From assembly GCA_023248635.1 (NCBI GenBank), contig JAHFED010000022.1, positions 19,108 to 83,107 of the forward strand: a DNA stretch of 64,000 nt, read 5' to 3'. Within the stretch, counting starts at the first letter, position 1. Each line of letters opens with the position of its first letter. This DNA comes from Myxococcales bacterium (GTDB lineage: Bacteria > Myxococcota > UBA727 > VGSZ01). A model generated the notes under the pieces. That model ran no database searches. It had not been told where the DNA came from and saw only the letters and a program-made list of their open reading frames with translations. Shown one piece after another: positions 36,801 to 48,032 of this stretch. The position numbers and the translations under genes were made by a program.

Positions 36801-37233
36801 ACGCGCAGCCAGCCGGCACCACGGCGCCACAGCCGGCCGGGCGCAATCCAACAACGACGCCGGGGTCGTCGACTTGGATCTTCAGGCCGCTCTCAGCGAG
36901 CAGCGAGAAGTCCAGCGCGAGATCGGGCACACCGGCGCCACCGCAGAAGTCGCCGTCGTCGGTGGCGGCGTCGAAGAAGACAGTTTCGTCGACGACGACG
37001 GCGGCACCGATGAGGTCTTTTGCATCGACGATGCGCGACTGGGCACGCAGCGGATTTTCGCACGATTCGCCGGCGTCGCCCCGGGCCCGCGGAGGTACGC
37101 AGCGAGGACCGCCACCCAGGTCGCGACACAGCAGATCTGCGCAGTCGCCATCGTTGTCGCATTCGGCGCCGAATCGACTGGTGGGACAGGCCGCCATGAC
37201 GACCATGAGAGCGAGCAGTGCACGAAGCCTCAT
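33835..37233 (-). CDS. Kelch-type beta-propeller lipoprotein with PPC-like C-terminal domains
   Basis: This 1,132-residue predicted lipoprotein has signal MRLRALLALMVVMAAC, then a Cys-rich EGF-like stretch (CDNDGDCADLLCRDLGGGPRC). Residues about 230-560 carry Kelch-type motifs (GQVIVLGGIDVHGNARSDGER, RFVYVFGGLALPDE, NAAFIPSGDAILIAGGF). The C-terminal 500 residues contain several beta-sandwich segments that resemble bacterial pre-peptidase (PPC) domains, the last ending LYLLTACPSEP...YDLTWSIE. The start ATG at 37233 overlaps the stop of the Cys-rich gene (ATGA), which supports it; a longer frame exists but overlaps that gene fully. The kinase gene starts four bases after its stop. It is probably exported to the outer membrane or cell surface; the ligand is unknown. 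Confidence 0.86.
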   Translation of the reverse strand: MRLRALLALMVVMAACPTSRFGAECDNDGDCADLLCRDLGGGPRCVPPRARGDAGESCENPLRAQSRIVDAKDLIGAAVVVDETVFFDAATDDGDFCGGAGVPDLALDFSLLAESGLKIQVDDPGVVVGLRPAGCGAVVPAGCASQQAPALVSQVPAGEWVLELDGVAQGGVHVVVSRIDCPAGYLPFDDDECVGFREMQPLLRARGDAGGGTVANGQVIVLGGIDVHGNARSDGERFDPLTESFSFVDTFDEFGGGIVHPGPAVVTQVAGLIFALGGNDSDRNEDVVDVVSLDATGASLPEPVGQSALTLYDVVFLDEPVGLTERGLLTVGVTTTIGGDTCFSNAGCASSGERCLLGECVALQAVSTVDTSLAALTEGTRGAATGADSFVVLGAERGVGFRVFLRTSPGAFIEGRPIESALGGTPRRDSALAAAGRFVYVFGGLALPDEATAPSEPALAIERVDAAGEVATVVGQLPVPMAAPRAVTLRDRYIAIFDGGDRVLLFDSLTSSFLAMPPLPVPRRNAAFIPSGDAILIAGGFSQIDERPSGEPLAIADVRRLELVPRSQLGPPEQSPPHCSASELPLDGTTVSSSTGGARDRFRDEGTEQRCAFSPGAGDEHWRFSLDEASSVQITTIPTDGVAVAGARVQMNISVSAKLCEETSPVVECGVGALFIPQLPAGEWFVSIESRDPFFRDLAFGRPYTIAAQRTCGDEGDPGDDLFTGAIELVESADLGFVREGGLCAGDVDHLLVQHVGGDLDLVVTDFTCDDDGDECIGPVANGAQLATAVLDAGASRIAGRPLIATVGEPLAPTLSTSFFAPGVTELSFGAQPLGYYLLQLGPVEVPQGRVEWNVTWAPDCTPDASDSVLDELDEATDLGRAPRLAANQTIERTLCHRDDRDVIILEPDRLGTMFVEIDDPAVDVAFFAFDPAVGALGAPIDAQLSSDSSSQLAILPPSLESFALLLTVGSADTPTVLVDFDISPPGDLCETAEALPSVVDAGGTLSASSEAFRNDLEAADLGDGDRPPDGEGCTGFVSPGEDRVFALTLGTDETLAATLTPNGPFDIGLYLLTACPSEPLLPVCATGADVGGVGDAERLIFTNTGAAATFFLVVDSFDDVTYEYDLTWSIE

Positions 37234-38459
37234 TGGGCCCCCTGGATCTCTGTGTCGGTCAACGCCATCCAGATGCCCACGCCGACGCCGACGGATCCCG
37301 CAACCACCAGCGATCCTCCACCGAGGAGTGCCGGCAAACCCCACGACGAAAAGTCTGCCCTCGCCTGCTCCGCGTCGTCGAGGCTGGCGGCGGGGGCGTC
37401 GGCAAATCGTGCCTCGGCAGCAGCGATCCCCCCCAGGGGTGTGCTGCCGAGCCAGGTGAGGCCGCCACCACTCAAGACGCCGACCCCCGAGACCACCGAA
37501 AGGATGACGCCGGGCCAGGGCCGCTTGAGCCGCGTTCGACTGCAATCGTGCTCGCAGCCGTCGCCGTCGACGTCGTTGCCGTCGTCGCATTGTTCGAGTC
37601 CGGTGGTGACGGCATTGCCGCAGCGGCTCACCTGACACCCGCGGTCACAGCCGTCGCCGTCGCTGTCGTTGCCGTCGTCGCATTCCTCGCCTTGGGTCAC
37701 GACCCCGTTCCCGCAGCTCGTGGGAACGCAGCTGTGATCGCAGCCGTCGCCGTCGACGCCGTTGCCGTCGTCACAGCTCTCGCGCTCCGTGCGCACGCCG
37801 TTGCCGCAGGAGGTGTGGGTGCAGTTGCTGTCGCAGCCGTCGCCGTCGATGCGGTTTTGATCGTCGCACTGCTCGCCAGCAGTGATGGCGCCGTTGCCGC
37901 AAGCCGTGAGCGTGCAGTTGCCGTCGCAGCCGTCGCCGTCTTGACGGTTGCCGTCGTCGCATTGTTCACCGTCGTTGGGACGCAGCAGCCAATCCCCACA
38001 CAGGTCGTCGCGCAGCGCGCAAGCGGTGCCGGGGCCGGCCTTCACCATGGCGGCGAAGACGGCGTCGGCGCGTTTTTGGATGAGGTCCCTCTTCTCGAAG
38101 TGGGGATAGAGGATCTGGGTCGTCCGATAGAGGTCGAGCGCCTTGACGCGATCGCCGGCGGCGTAGGCGACCTCGGCGGCGTTGTAGATCGCCCGGGGTG
38201 AGGGCTGGCGCAGCTGGAGGGCTTCGAACAAGAAGAGCGCGTCGCAATAGCGGGCTTCGTCGGCGGCCGTGAGGGCGGCCCCCAGCAGGCCGGCCAGCAA
38301 GGTCGACGACGGCGCTGGCTCGGGGCCCGGGTCCGTCGTCTCGACCCCAGGAAGTGCTTTGCCTTCAGGCCGGGTGGCCTCGGTCGCCCGGCCTGAGGAC
38401 AAAGAAGGGGCCGCGGCCGACGTCGTCGACAAGAGGGCGAGCACGAGGACCCAACGCAT
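37230..38459 (-). CDS. Cys-rich repeat (DUF4215) protein with TPR-like N-domain and C-terminal TM segments
   Basis: The protein has 409 residues with signal peptide MRWVLVLALLSTTSAAA. A helical domain (about 50-140, DALFLFEALQLRQPSPRAIYNAAEVAYAAGDRVKALDLYR) looks TPR-like. Five tandem DUF4215 (myxobacterial Cys-rich) repeats follow at about 153-310, each CGNG....E.CDDGN..DGDGCD..C. Two hydrophobic segments near residues 318-340 and 385-402 close the protein, so the repeats are probably held in the periplasm between membrane or envelope anchors. The ATG at 38459 fits the signal peptide. It overlaps the Kelch gene by four bases and lies 29 bp downstream of clpB on the same strand. Confidence 0.86.
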   Translation of the reverse strand: MRWVLVLALLSTTSAAAPSLSSGRATEATRPEGKALPGVETTDPGPEPAPSSTLLAGLLGAALTAADEARYCDALFLFEALQLRQPSPRAIYNAAEVAYAAGDRVKALDLYRTTQILYPHFEKRDLIQKRADAVFAAMVKAGPGTACALRDDLCGDWLLRPNDGEQCDDGNRQDGDGCDGNCTLTACGNGAITAGEQCDDQNRIDGDGCDSNCTHTSCGNGVRTERESCDDGNGVDGDGCDHSCVPTSCGNGVVTQGEECDDGNDSDGDGCDRGCQVSRCGNAVTTGLEQCDDGNDVDGDGCEHDCSRTRLKRPWPGVILSVVSGVGVLSGGGLTWLGSTPLGGIAAAEARFADAPAASLDDAEQARADFSSWGLPALLGGGSLVVAGSVGVGVGIWMALTDTEIQGAQ

Positions 38460-38488
38460 GCCGGCGACGCTAGCACCAGCGTCCGTCG

Positions 38489-41113
<2,625 letters not shown>

Positions 41114-41217
41114 GGGGTGCCTCCTTCGTCGTCGTCGAAAAGTGCCGATGCGTTGATGATGACCAGTGTGAGGCTAGACACCCTCAGGGAGGGGGCAAGC
41201 GACCCGGACCCGGGACA

Positions 41218-42660
41218 TCAGAAGCTCGCCAAGAGGCCGTCGTCGTCGCCGAAGGAAAAGCGCAGGCCGACGATGAGGCGCTGGGCGGGGCCTGGGGGTA
41301 AAGCGCCGCGACCCACCGCCACGGCCCAGGCCACGTCGAGGCCGACGTCGTCGTCGATGGGCACACACAAGGCGACGTCGACCTCGTTGAAGAGTGTCCC
41401 GGGGTCCGCGCCGATGACGCCGCCCCCGCCGGGTCCGTGCACGAGCCCCAGGCTCGAGACCAATCGCCACGTGGCCCGCAGCGCGAAACCCTGGGGGTCG
41501 TCGACGCCGATGGCGGCGCGCGCTTGCCAGGTGTTGGCGAAATCGACGAGGTCGAGCTCACCCAGGGTTCCGTGGCGCGAGGGCGCGGGAGCGAGCAGCG
41601 CGGTGGTGCCCTCGACCCCCATCTCCAAGAAGGGACGTGGCGCCGACAAGCTCCAGGGCAGCTGCGTGGTGACGGCGACCTCGGCGTGAACGCCGTTGTC
41701 GACGAAGGCCAGTCCCTGCTCTTCATCGAGAGCGAGCTGGCCGTCGACGCCACCGCGCCAGCGCAAGCCGACGACGTCGACCAGGGCTCGGGCGCCCAGC
41801 GTCGGTCGCAGCACTCGATCGACGCCGGTGTGGTGCAAGAGTCCGTAGGCATCGAGGACCAGGTGCAGCGCGGGGTCGAGCACGAGCTCGCTGCCAGCGG
41901 CGAGAAAGGCGAGGCCGCTGGCAGCATCGACGCGCGGGTCAGCGGCGCCAGGGTCGCCCTCGGCACCGAGATCGAGGACCACGGCCCCGGCGCGGGTGTG
42001 CACGCCCCACAGCTCCACGTCGACAACGGCGCCGTCGACGGTGCGACCGCGAGCGTCGAAGGGTTCGCTGCCCACCAGGCGTCCGTCGGCAACGACGAGC
42101 GCAAAGCGCCCGAGCACCAGCAGACCGGGCGCGCCCAAGAGCCCCACCGGCACCTCGAGGCTCAGGCGGTGGAGCGGCGCCACCAGCGGTCGCGGCACCA
42201 GCTCGAGGGTGGGATCGCGCACGGGTGTGGTCCACCACGCGCCGTCGCCGACGACGACGGCGGCCCGCAGGTCCCCGATTCTGCCCGCCACGCCCACGCG
42301 TCCGGTGAGGGCGGCGCCGCCGATGGGCTCGAGGTCGTTGACGATGGCCGGGTTCTCGGCGCCCACCAGCACCCGACCCTGGCCAAAGAAGGTGACGTCG
42401 TCGGCGCTGGAGGGGCCCTGCAGCAACGCTTCATCCAGCGGCGGGAGCGCGTCGGGCAGGGTGTCGATGCGAGATCCCTCGGCGGCACTTGGCAAGCCCA
42501 GGTCTGGCGGATGCGCTGCCACATCGAGCGTTTCGCCAGCACCAGCTACGACGACGACAAGCCAGAACACGGGCCAAGCTATCACTGGCGCTGATCCCCT
42601 GATCGCCACCGGGGTCGCTTCTGGCTGACGCGGAAGCGGAAGCGGGCAGTCACCAGACAA
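41218..42660 (-). CDS. predicted outer-membrane beta-barrel protein
   Basis: The protein has up to 480 residues. A hydrophobic signal-like segment (VIAWPVFWLVVVVAGAGE) lies near residue 27 of the longest form, so the real start is probably the GTG at 42609 rather than the TTG at 42660. The remainder has repeated amphipathic strands (VGVAGRIGDLRAAVVVG, LHRLSLEVPVGLLG, RAAIGVDDPQGFALRATWRLVSSLGLV) and ends LRFSFGDDDGLLASF with a terminal Phe, as in outer-membrane barrels. No specific family is recognised. It lies 104 bp upstream of clpB on the same strand and is divergent from the TPR lipoprotein gene. Confidence 0.72.
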   Translation of the reverse strand: MSGDCPLPLPRQPEATPVAIRGSAPVIAWPVFWLVVVVAGAGETLDVAAHPPDLGLPSAAEGSRIDTLPDALPPLDEALLQGPSSADDVTFFGQGRVLVGAENPAIVNDLEPIGGAALTGRVGVAGRIGDLRAAVVVGDGAWWTTPVRDPTLELVPRPLVAPLHRLSLEVPVGLLGAPGLLVLGRFALVVADGRLVGSEPFDARGRTVDGAVVDVELWGVHTRAGAVVLDLGAEGDPGAADPRVDAASGLAFLAAGSELVLDPALHLVLDAYGLLHHTGVDRVLRPTLGARALVDVVGLRWRGGVDGQLALDEEQGLAFVDNGVHAEVAVTTQLPWSLSAPRPFLEMGVEGTTALLAPAPSRHGTLGELDLVDFANTWQARAAIGVDDPQGFALRATWRLVSSLGLVHGPGGGGVIGADPGTLFNEVDVALCVPIDDDVGLDVAWAVAVGRGALPPGPAQRLIVGLRFSFGDDDGLLASF

Positions 42661-42735
42661 GCGAGCGCCCGATGCGACTGATCCAGGTGTGCGCGGTCAT
42701 CTCACATTGCCGACGCCGACGTCGAACCAGACACT

Positions 42736-43365
42736 GTGGAGGTGCACCGCGCTGCCCTCCTGCTCATGCTCGCCGTCGCTGTCGCCGACGTCGGCTGCGC
42801 CACCACGCAGGTGAGCCAATCCCAAAAAGATGCCCGTCGCTTGCGGGCGCTCGAGCGGAGCTTCTACGCCTTCGTCGCCGTCAAGCTGCACAACCTCGAG
42901 GAGGTCGAAGACGCCACGGCGCGCCTGGAGCAGCTGCGCCTCGACTACCTCGACGCGTTGTCAGAGCCCAACTCCGACGAGCGCGATCGCCTGTGGGCCC
43001 TGTTGCGATTGGCGGAGCTGCACCTCGATCTCTCGGCGCGCATCCGCCGCGTGCCCTACCAGAGCGCCGACCCCGCCGCCCGCGCCGCCTTCGATGCCAC
43101 GCTCTCGCAGCGTGCCTTGCCCCTCGAGGCCACCGGCAAAGGCATTCTCGAGCAAATCGTTCAGCGCGCCGAGCGGGCTGGTGTCGAAGGGCGCTTCGTG
43201 GCTCGGGCCCGCCTCTACCTGCACCTGCACCCCCAAGAAGGCAGGGTCGCTCTCGACGACGACGACGTTGTGGTGCTGCAGCAGGAGCTCATGGCCTCGA
43301 CCGTCCGCGCGCCCCGCTCGTTGCTCGAAGCGGGACGGGTCGGGCAACGCGCCGCGCGTCGCTGA
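42736..43365 (+). CDS. small helical lipoprotein
   Basis: The protein has 209 residues. The signal MEVHRAALLLMLAVAVADVGC ends in a lipobox-like ADVGC near residue 21, so a lipid anchor is predicted. The mature part is helical and charged (SQKDARRLRALERSFYAFVAVKLHNLEEVEDATARLEQLRLDYLDAL), possibly TPR-like, with no catalytic motif. Starts GTG 42736, GTG 42742 and ATG 42766 are all possible; the first gives the longest basic n-region. It is divergent from the beta-barrel gene. Element A copy 2 lies 85 bp after its stop, in the same relative orientation that copy 1 has to the OmpA-type gene. Function unknown. Confidence 0.75.
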   Translation: MEVHRAALLLMLAVAVADVGCATTQVSQSQKDARRLRALERSFYAFVAVKLHNLEEVEDATARLEQLRLDYLDALSEPNSDERDRLWALLRLAELHLDLSARIRRVPYQSADPAARAAFDATLSQRALPLEATGKGILEQIVQRAERAGVEGRFVARARLYLHLHPQEGRVALDDDDVVVLQQELMASTVRAPRSLLEAGRVGQRAARR

Positions 43366-43449
43366 TCTTCCCAAGATGATCTTGATTGCGTGGCTTCATC
43401 GCGGCGGAGGAAGTGCCGCCCGCGAGGGCACCGGATACTCCGGAGCCGG

Positions 43450-43664
43450 GTGATCCCGCGTCCGCTTGATGCTCGACCGCATTCCGAGATGGGAAAGACG
43501 CGGGATGATGCGCGTGAAGCGCGCCCGCGGAACGCGGAGTTGGTGGGGGGCCCCGCGTCCGGCTCCGCCGGCGCGGGGGGAGGTCTGCACCAGACCTCCC
43601 AGAAGAGCATCCCCGACGGCGATGAACGAGACCGCTCCGCGGTCGAAGTTCAGCGAGATCGGGG
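43450..43664 (+). repeat. element A copy 2: 215 bp multi-hairpin repeat
   Basis: This matches 12454-12669 in inverted orientation. On the plus strand it starts GTGATCCCGCGTCCGC and ends GCGAGATCGGGG. Hairpins in order are ATCCCGCGTC (43453-43462) with GACGCGGGAT (43498-43507), CCGCG/CGCGG, CCCCGCG..CGCGGGG with inner CCGGC/GCCGG (near 43551-43578), GGGAGGTCTG/CAGACCTCCC (near 43578-43600) and GACCGC/GCGGTC (near 43630-43644). It sits between the convergent TPR lipoprotein and TPR/HEAT genes. It encodes nothing convincing. Confidence 0.93.
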
Positions 43665-43706
43665 GTGATGCAGTCGGCGCAGCCGAAGAATCATCCGGAC
43701 CCGGGA

Positions 43707-45533
43707 TCACATGCCGGCGCCGCGCTGGGTGCGGATGCGGTCGACGAGGCTGCCAATGAAGGCGCGGGTGTTCTTCTCCGGCTCCTGGCGTTTGTTGCGT
43801 TCGAGCGCCGAGAGCATGCGCTCTTGCGCGTATTGTTCGAGGAGGCCGCGGGCTTTCTGCGCGAGGTTGGCAGTGTTGGAGCGATAGACGTCGAGCAGGA
43901 ACTCGCAGGCCTCGTCGGTGCCGACCTTGGCGACGGACTGGAGCGCCGTTTCTTTGATGTCGCTGGCTTCGTGGGAGTTGAACACCCGCACCAGGTTCTC
44001 GAGGCCAGGCTGGAAGGTCATCCGTCTCAAGGCCACGACGCCGGCTTCGCGCACCTTGCCAGTTCCCACCAACGCGCGATCGATGATCGCAAAGACCTCC
44101 TTCTGCTTGAGCTGCGCGCCTTTTTCGACGACGAGCGCCCGGGTCGCCTCGTCCCCTTGCTCGTACATCGCCAAGAGCGGTCGCACCGCGGCAGCGTGCT
44201 CGAGCTGGCCCAGACCATCGATCAACGCCGGAGGCACCCTCAGCGGGTCGCCGCCCGCGATGAGATGATCGTCGTAGGCCAGGGAAATCAGCAGGGCCTT
44301 GCGACGCTGCACATCCCAGACATTTTTGTGATCGCTCACGAGGCGACCAATGGTGTCGGGAATGTCGTTGCCGTTTTCTTGCTCGAGCAGGTCGCGCACC
44401 CAGATTTCCTGGACCACCGGACGTCGACGGAAATACTCGGGGAAGGCCGGCGGCGGCGCCTTCTCCTTCTCGGGGTCTTTCTGGGCGAGCCGGGCGAGAT
44501 CTGCGGCCAGCTCGGCGTAGCGATTCTTCTTCTTGTCGGTGAGGTCGAGTCCGGCCAAGGCGGCGTAGCAGTCGGCGACGTTGCGATCATCTTGGACGCG
44601 GTTGAAGCAGGAGACCGCCGCCAGCAGCGCGTTTTCGACGAGCTCGGGCGCCTGCCCTTTTTCCAGGGCCTGCCGGCTCACGCGCAGCCAGGCCTGGGCA
44701 GCTTCGGTCAGGAAGTAATCAGCGTAGATAAATCCAACCCGGCGGGCATATTCACCAGCTTCTCGATGAAGTTCGGCGACGCTATGCAACTCACCGAGCT
44801 CGTCAGAAGCAGCGATGAAGTCGTAGTAATATTGAATTGTGAAAAACCTGTCCCCCTTCTGTTTCAGGATCCGAATACAATTGAGGTATCCCTCGGCGAA
44901 AGGTTCGTAGGATTTCTCGATGCGACCCACCTGCACGAGGCAGAGGTAGCAGCGGAAGGCCCCGTCTTTTTCGCCGGCTTGTTCGCGCCGATCGCCTTCT
45001 TCTTCGAGCAAGCGGGTGCCGAGAGCGAGCATCTGGCGCGTGCGGTCTGGTTGGTTGAGCTTGGCCGCCATGCGTCCGGCGTTGAGGGCGGCGAGACCGG
45101 CCATGTAGGGCTCGTTGCTGGCCTCCTTCTGGCGCACCAGTTGTTCGTAGAGCGCGAGTGCATCAGTGCTGTCGCCGGACTCCTCGGCGGCGCGGGCCGC
45201 GTGGGCGATGAGGCCGGCCTCGCGGTAGCGCATGCTGGCCTCGCGGTGGCGACGACCGATGCGCAGCACGCGGCCCACGTCCCTGGGGGTTCCCTTGTTC
45301 TTGTAGAGCTCCAGAGCGGGCTCGATGTTCAACAAATACTCGTGCACGCGCGCAGCAGCGAGGGGACGGCCCTGGCGGGCGTAGAGGGCGGCGAGCTCCC
45401 GGCACCAATCGGAATACTCGGCTTCGTCGACGTGGGTGGAGCTCACCATCAGCTCGCGCCACGCGCTGGCGGCTTCGGCGGTCACGCCCAGATGGCGGGC
45501 GCGCTGCACGGCTTCGGGGGTGTAACTGCTCAC
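43707..45533 (-). CDS. TPR/HEAT-repeat protein of unknown function
   Basis: The protein has 608 residues with no signal peptide. The N-terminal 330 residues are TPR-like helix pairs (AALYARQGRPLAAARVHEYLLNIEPALELYKNKG, AAEESGDSTDALALYEQLV). The C-terminal 200 residues have HEAT-like repeats (AAVRPLLAMYEQGDEATRALVVEKGAQLKQKEVFAIIDRAL, DIKETALQSVAKVGTDEACEFLLDVY). This combination suggests a cytosolic scaffold. The start is a GTG at 45533 (VSSYTPEAVQRAR). A stretch near 44690-44900 is notably less GC-rich than the rest. It is divergent from the DUF4126 gene. No partner can be deduced from its neighbours. Confidence 0.82.
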   Translation of the reverse strand: MSSYTPEAVQRARHLGVTAEAASAWRELMVSSTHVDEAEYSDWCRELAALYARQGRPLAAARVHEYLLNIEPALELYKNKGTPRDVGRVLRIGRRHREASMRYREAGLIAHAARAAEESGDSTDALALYEQLVRQKEASNEPYMAGLAALNAGRMAAKLNQPDRTRQMLALGTRLLEEEGDRREQAGEKDGAFRCYLCLVQVGRIEKSYEPFAEGYLNCIRILKQKGDRFFTIQYYYDFIAASDELGELHSVAELHREAGEYARRVGFIYADYFLTEAAQAWLRVSRQALEKGQAPELVENALLAAVSCFNRVQDDRNVADCYAALAGLDLTDKKKNRYAELAADLARLAQKDPEKEKAPPPAFPEYFRRRPVVQEIWVRDLLEQENGNDIPDTIGRLVSDHKNVWDVQRRKALLISLAYDDHLIAGGDPLRVPPALIDGLGQLEHAAAVRPLLAMYEQGDEATRALVVEKGAQLKQKEVFAIIDRALVGTGKVREAGVVALRRMTFQPGLENLVRVFNSHEASDIKETALQSVAKVGTDEACEFLLDVYRSNTANLAQKARGLLEQYAQERMLSALERNKRQEPEKNTRAFIGSLVDRIRTQRGAGM

Positions 45534-45678
45534 CCCTCGGCTCTAACATGCCGAGGAGCAGCTGCCGCGACCTCGAGCTCATCAATGAAGATGGGCGCCA
45601 GAGCGCTGAAGCCGACGGCGTCTCCTGCGACGCACCGGAGGGACCAGCAGATCTCCTCCGTTCGCGTAGACTCGAGCC

Positions 45679-46251
45679 ATGGCCATCATCACCGTTGTGG
45701 GCTCCCTGATCCTCGGTGTTTCCCTTGCCGCCAGCTGCGGACTGCGGGCCTTTCTGCCCCTCTTCGTCCTCGGCATCGGCGCTCGCCTCGGGCTCGTCGA
45801 TCTGGGAGAGGCCTTCTTGTGGCTCTCGGGAACCCCGGCCTTGCTGGCGCTGGCCGTCGGCGTCGCCTGCGAGCTGCTCGGCGACAAGGTGCCGCTGGTG
45901 AACCACCTCCTCGATCTCTTGGCCACACCGGTGCGCACGGCCGCGGGCATGCTGGTGTGCGCCGCGGCTCTCGTCGATCTGCCAGTGTGGGTCGTGGCCC
46001 TGCTCGCCATCATCGTCGGCGGCGGTGTGGCCCTCGCGGTGCATGTGACCAAGAGCGGGGTGAGGGCGACGTCGACGGCGGCTTCGGGCGGGGTTGTTGG
46101 TCCCGTTCACTCCCTGCTCGAAGACGTCGTCTGTTTCGCCGCCAGCGTGCTCTCGATGGTCTTTTGGGTCGTGGCGGTGGTCGTTGCGGTGGTGGCCTTG
46201 GTGCTCTTTGGCGTCAGCGCTCGCGCTGTGTGGCTGCGCCTGCGCCGCTGA
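45679..46251 (+). CDS. DUF4126 integral membrane protein
   Basis: This 190-residue membrane protein has four or more hydrophobic helices. Characteristic features are AASCGLRAFLPLFVLGIGARLG near the N-terminus, ELLGDKVPLVNHLLDLLATPVRTAAGMLV in the middle, and a hydrophobic C-terminus ending WLRLRR. These match the DUF4126 family, whose function is unknown. The ATG at 45679 is the only sensible start. It is divergent from the TPR/HEAT gene (145 bp between starts) and converges with the lipoprotein gene at 46260. Confidence 0.88.
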   Translation: MAIITVVGSLILGVSLAASCGLRAFLPLFVLGIGARLGLVDLGEAFLWLSGTPALLALAVGVACELLGDKVPLVNHLLDLLATPVRTAAGMLVCAAALVDLPVWVVALLAIIVGGGVALAVHVTKSGVRATSTAASGGVVGPVHSLLEDVVCFAASVLSMVFWVVAVVVAVVALVLFGVSARAVWLRLRR

Positions 46252-46259
46252 GCCAAAGC

Positions 46260-48032
46260 TCAGGGCAGCTGCGCGGCGAGGACTTCGACGCGCGGGTCGC
46301 CGTAACCCACCTCCCCGGCGAGGGCGGCGATGGCTGCTTCTGCTCGTGCTTCCGCCAGCCGCGTTTTTTTCAGTCGGGCCCATCGCTGGGGGCTCGTTTC
46401 CAGGGAATCGTCTTTGGTTTCACGGGTCGCGACGGCGACGTCGACGGCGGCGTGGGCGCTCTGCTCGGCCCGTTCGATGGACGTCGTGGCGTCGTTGTTG
46501 GGGGCGCCGCAAGAGGCTGAAAACGCCGGGCTGGAGAGCTTGATCGGCAGGGCGCCGTCGAAGGATTTGACGTCGCCACCCAAGGAGTCGCCGGCCTTGT
46601 CGACGACGCCCAAGCGCACCCGCTCGCCCACCTTCAGATGCACGCCGGGCACCATAAAGGAGGCCTTGGTGACGCGACCCAACGAGACGGTGCGGGTGCG
46701 CAGCCGGTCAAATCCGACGGTGACGCGGGCGACAGCGTCGATCTTGCCGCGCTTGGAATTGAGCGCGCACACCAGGTCCTTGACGTCGCCGTCTGCTTTG
46801 ATGGCCTCGGCAGGCGCCAGTGCCGTCGTCGTCGTTGCTGGATGGTCGAGCGCAAAGCGTGGGGGCGTGCCGTCAAGATTGCGGACGACGTTGTTGGCGG
46901 CAGCGTACTTGGTGTCGAGGTCCTCTTGGCTGGCGCTCTTGGGCGGGGGCGCCTTGGCGGTCTCGTCGAGCGATGCCGCCGACACGTCGACCTCCAACTC
47001 GCGAACGCAGCGGTGCTCGTCGTCGCCGAAGGTGGTCCGCAGGTGGGTCCGCGCTGGCGGCTGCTGGGCGACAATTCGGCAGCCTCCTTCGTTCATGCAC
47101 TGGCCCCAGGCGAGCAGGCGCGCATCCTCGATCAGTGCCAGGCGTCGCGCGCGCTCGCCGTCGACGGCGCTGATGTGGGCGGCGTAGGAGGCGTCGACCT
47201 TGCTTTGGGCCAGCCGCAGGTTCTCGCCCGCCAGCAGCGCATCGATGGATGGGATCACCACGGGCGTCACCCTCTCGACCGGAGCGACCTGATCGATGAG
47301 GGGAACCTGAGGGGTTCCGCCGCCGCCGCCGAAGATGCCCGAGAAGATGCTGCCCACGGCCGAGGCAAGACCGCCGATGACGGCCACAGGGACGGCGACG
47401 ACGGCTCCGACGGCGGCTCCGACCGCACCGCCCACTTCGAAGATGGCGTTGAACATATCGCCGACGAGGTCCCGGCCGCGGCCGCCACCGACGCCAGAGT
47501 GGCGAACGGGCAGCAGCTCATAGGGCCGCAGCTCCGGCAGGCGCGGTGGGCTTTGCAGACGCTGCAGCGGTGGCAGGCGCACGACGAGGTCGGCCAGGGC
47601 GGCGCTGCGCGGTGACTCGACGAAGGTTGCGACGCCGCCAGGAACCTCGGCGTTGAGGTCGAAGACGCTGAGCTCGGTGCCGTAGCCCTTGAGGGGACCG
47701 CCCAGCAGCCCTGCGACGGCGGCGTGGCTGACGACGGTGGCGTTGGCGCCAGCGTTTTTCGTGAGCCAGCTCTGCAGCACCGCTTCTTCGTCGGGGTGGG
47801 TATCGGCGCGGTGGCAGGCCTCGTAGTGTCGGCCAGCGGCGAGATGTTCCTCGACGGTGTCGCAGGAGTGGCAGCCAGCACCAGCGAGAGCAGCGGCCAG
47901 CATCAGGGGCAGGGCGCGGCGAGCTCGCTGACTCTCAACACCATGGATTTGCACCGCCTCATCGTACGCAGAGCGGGGGCGCTTGGCCCGTTGCCTGAAC
48001 AAGGGCTTTCCCATGCGGCTGCGGCCGGTCAC
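46260..48032 (-). CDS. predicted lipoprotein of unknown function
   Basis: The protein has up to 590 residues. A signal with lipobox (RARRALPLMLAAALAGAGC) lies at about residues 36-54 of the longest form. The GTG at 48032 overlaps the stop of the upstream gene (GTGA), suggesting coupling, but a GTG at 47954 would place the signal peptide properly, so the true start is uncertain. The body contains a Gly/Ala/Val-rich hydrophobic stretch (VGGAVGAAVGAVVAVPVAVIGGLASAVGSIFSGIFGGG is the region near residues 195-235) that could insert in a membrane. Other segments are helical and charged. No family is recognised. Confidence 0.68.
   Translation of the reverse strand: MTGRSRMGKPLFRQRAKRPRSAYDEAVQIHGVESQRARRALPLMLAAALAGAGCHSCDTVEEHLAAGRHYEACHRADTHPDEEAVLQSWLTKNAGANATVVSHAAVAGLLGGPLKGYGTELSVFDLNAEVPGGVATFVESPRSAALADLVVRLPPLQRLQSPPRLPELRPYELLPVRHSGVGGGRGRDLVGDMFNAIFEVGGAVGAAVGAVVAVPVAVIGGLASAVGSIFSGIFGGGGGTPQVPLIDQVAPVERVTPVVIPSIDALLAGENLRLAQSKVDASYAAHISAVDGERARRLALIEDARLLAWGQCMNEGGCRIVAQQPPARTHLRTTFGDDEHRCVRELEVDVSAASLDETAKAPPPKSASQEDLDTKYAAANNVVRNLDGTPPRFALDHPATTTTALAPAEAIKADGDVKDLVCALNSKRGKIDAVARVTVGFDRLRTRTVSLGRVTKASFMVPGVHLKVGERVRLGVVDKAGDSLGGDVKSFDGALPIKLSSPAFSASCGAPNNDATTSIERAEQSAHAAVDVAVATRETKDDSLETSPQRWARLKKTRLAEARAEAAIAALAGEVGYGDPRVEVLAAQLP

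Noticed and set aside
46260..48032. Assigning the lipoprotein to a known porin or secretin family on the basis of its Gly/Val-rich stretch
   Set aside because: The stretch is low-complexity and no family motif is present.
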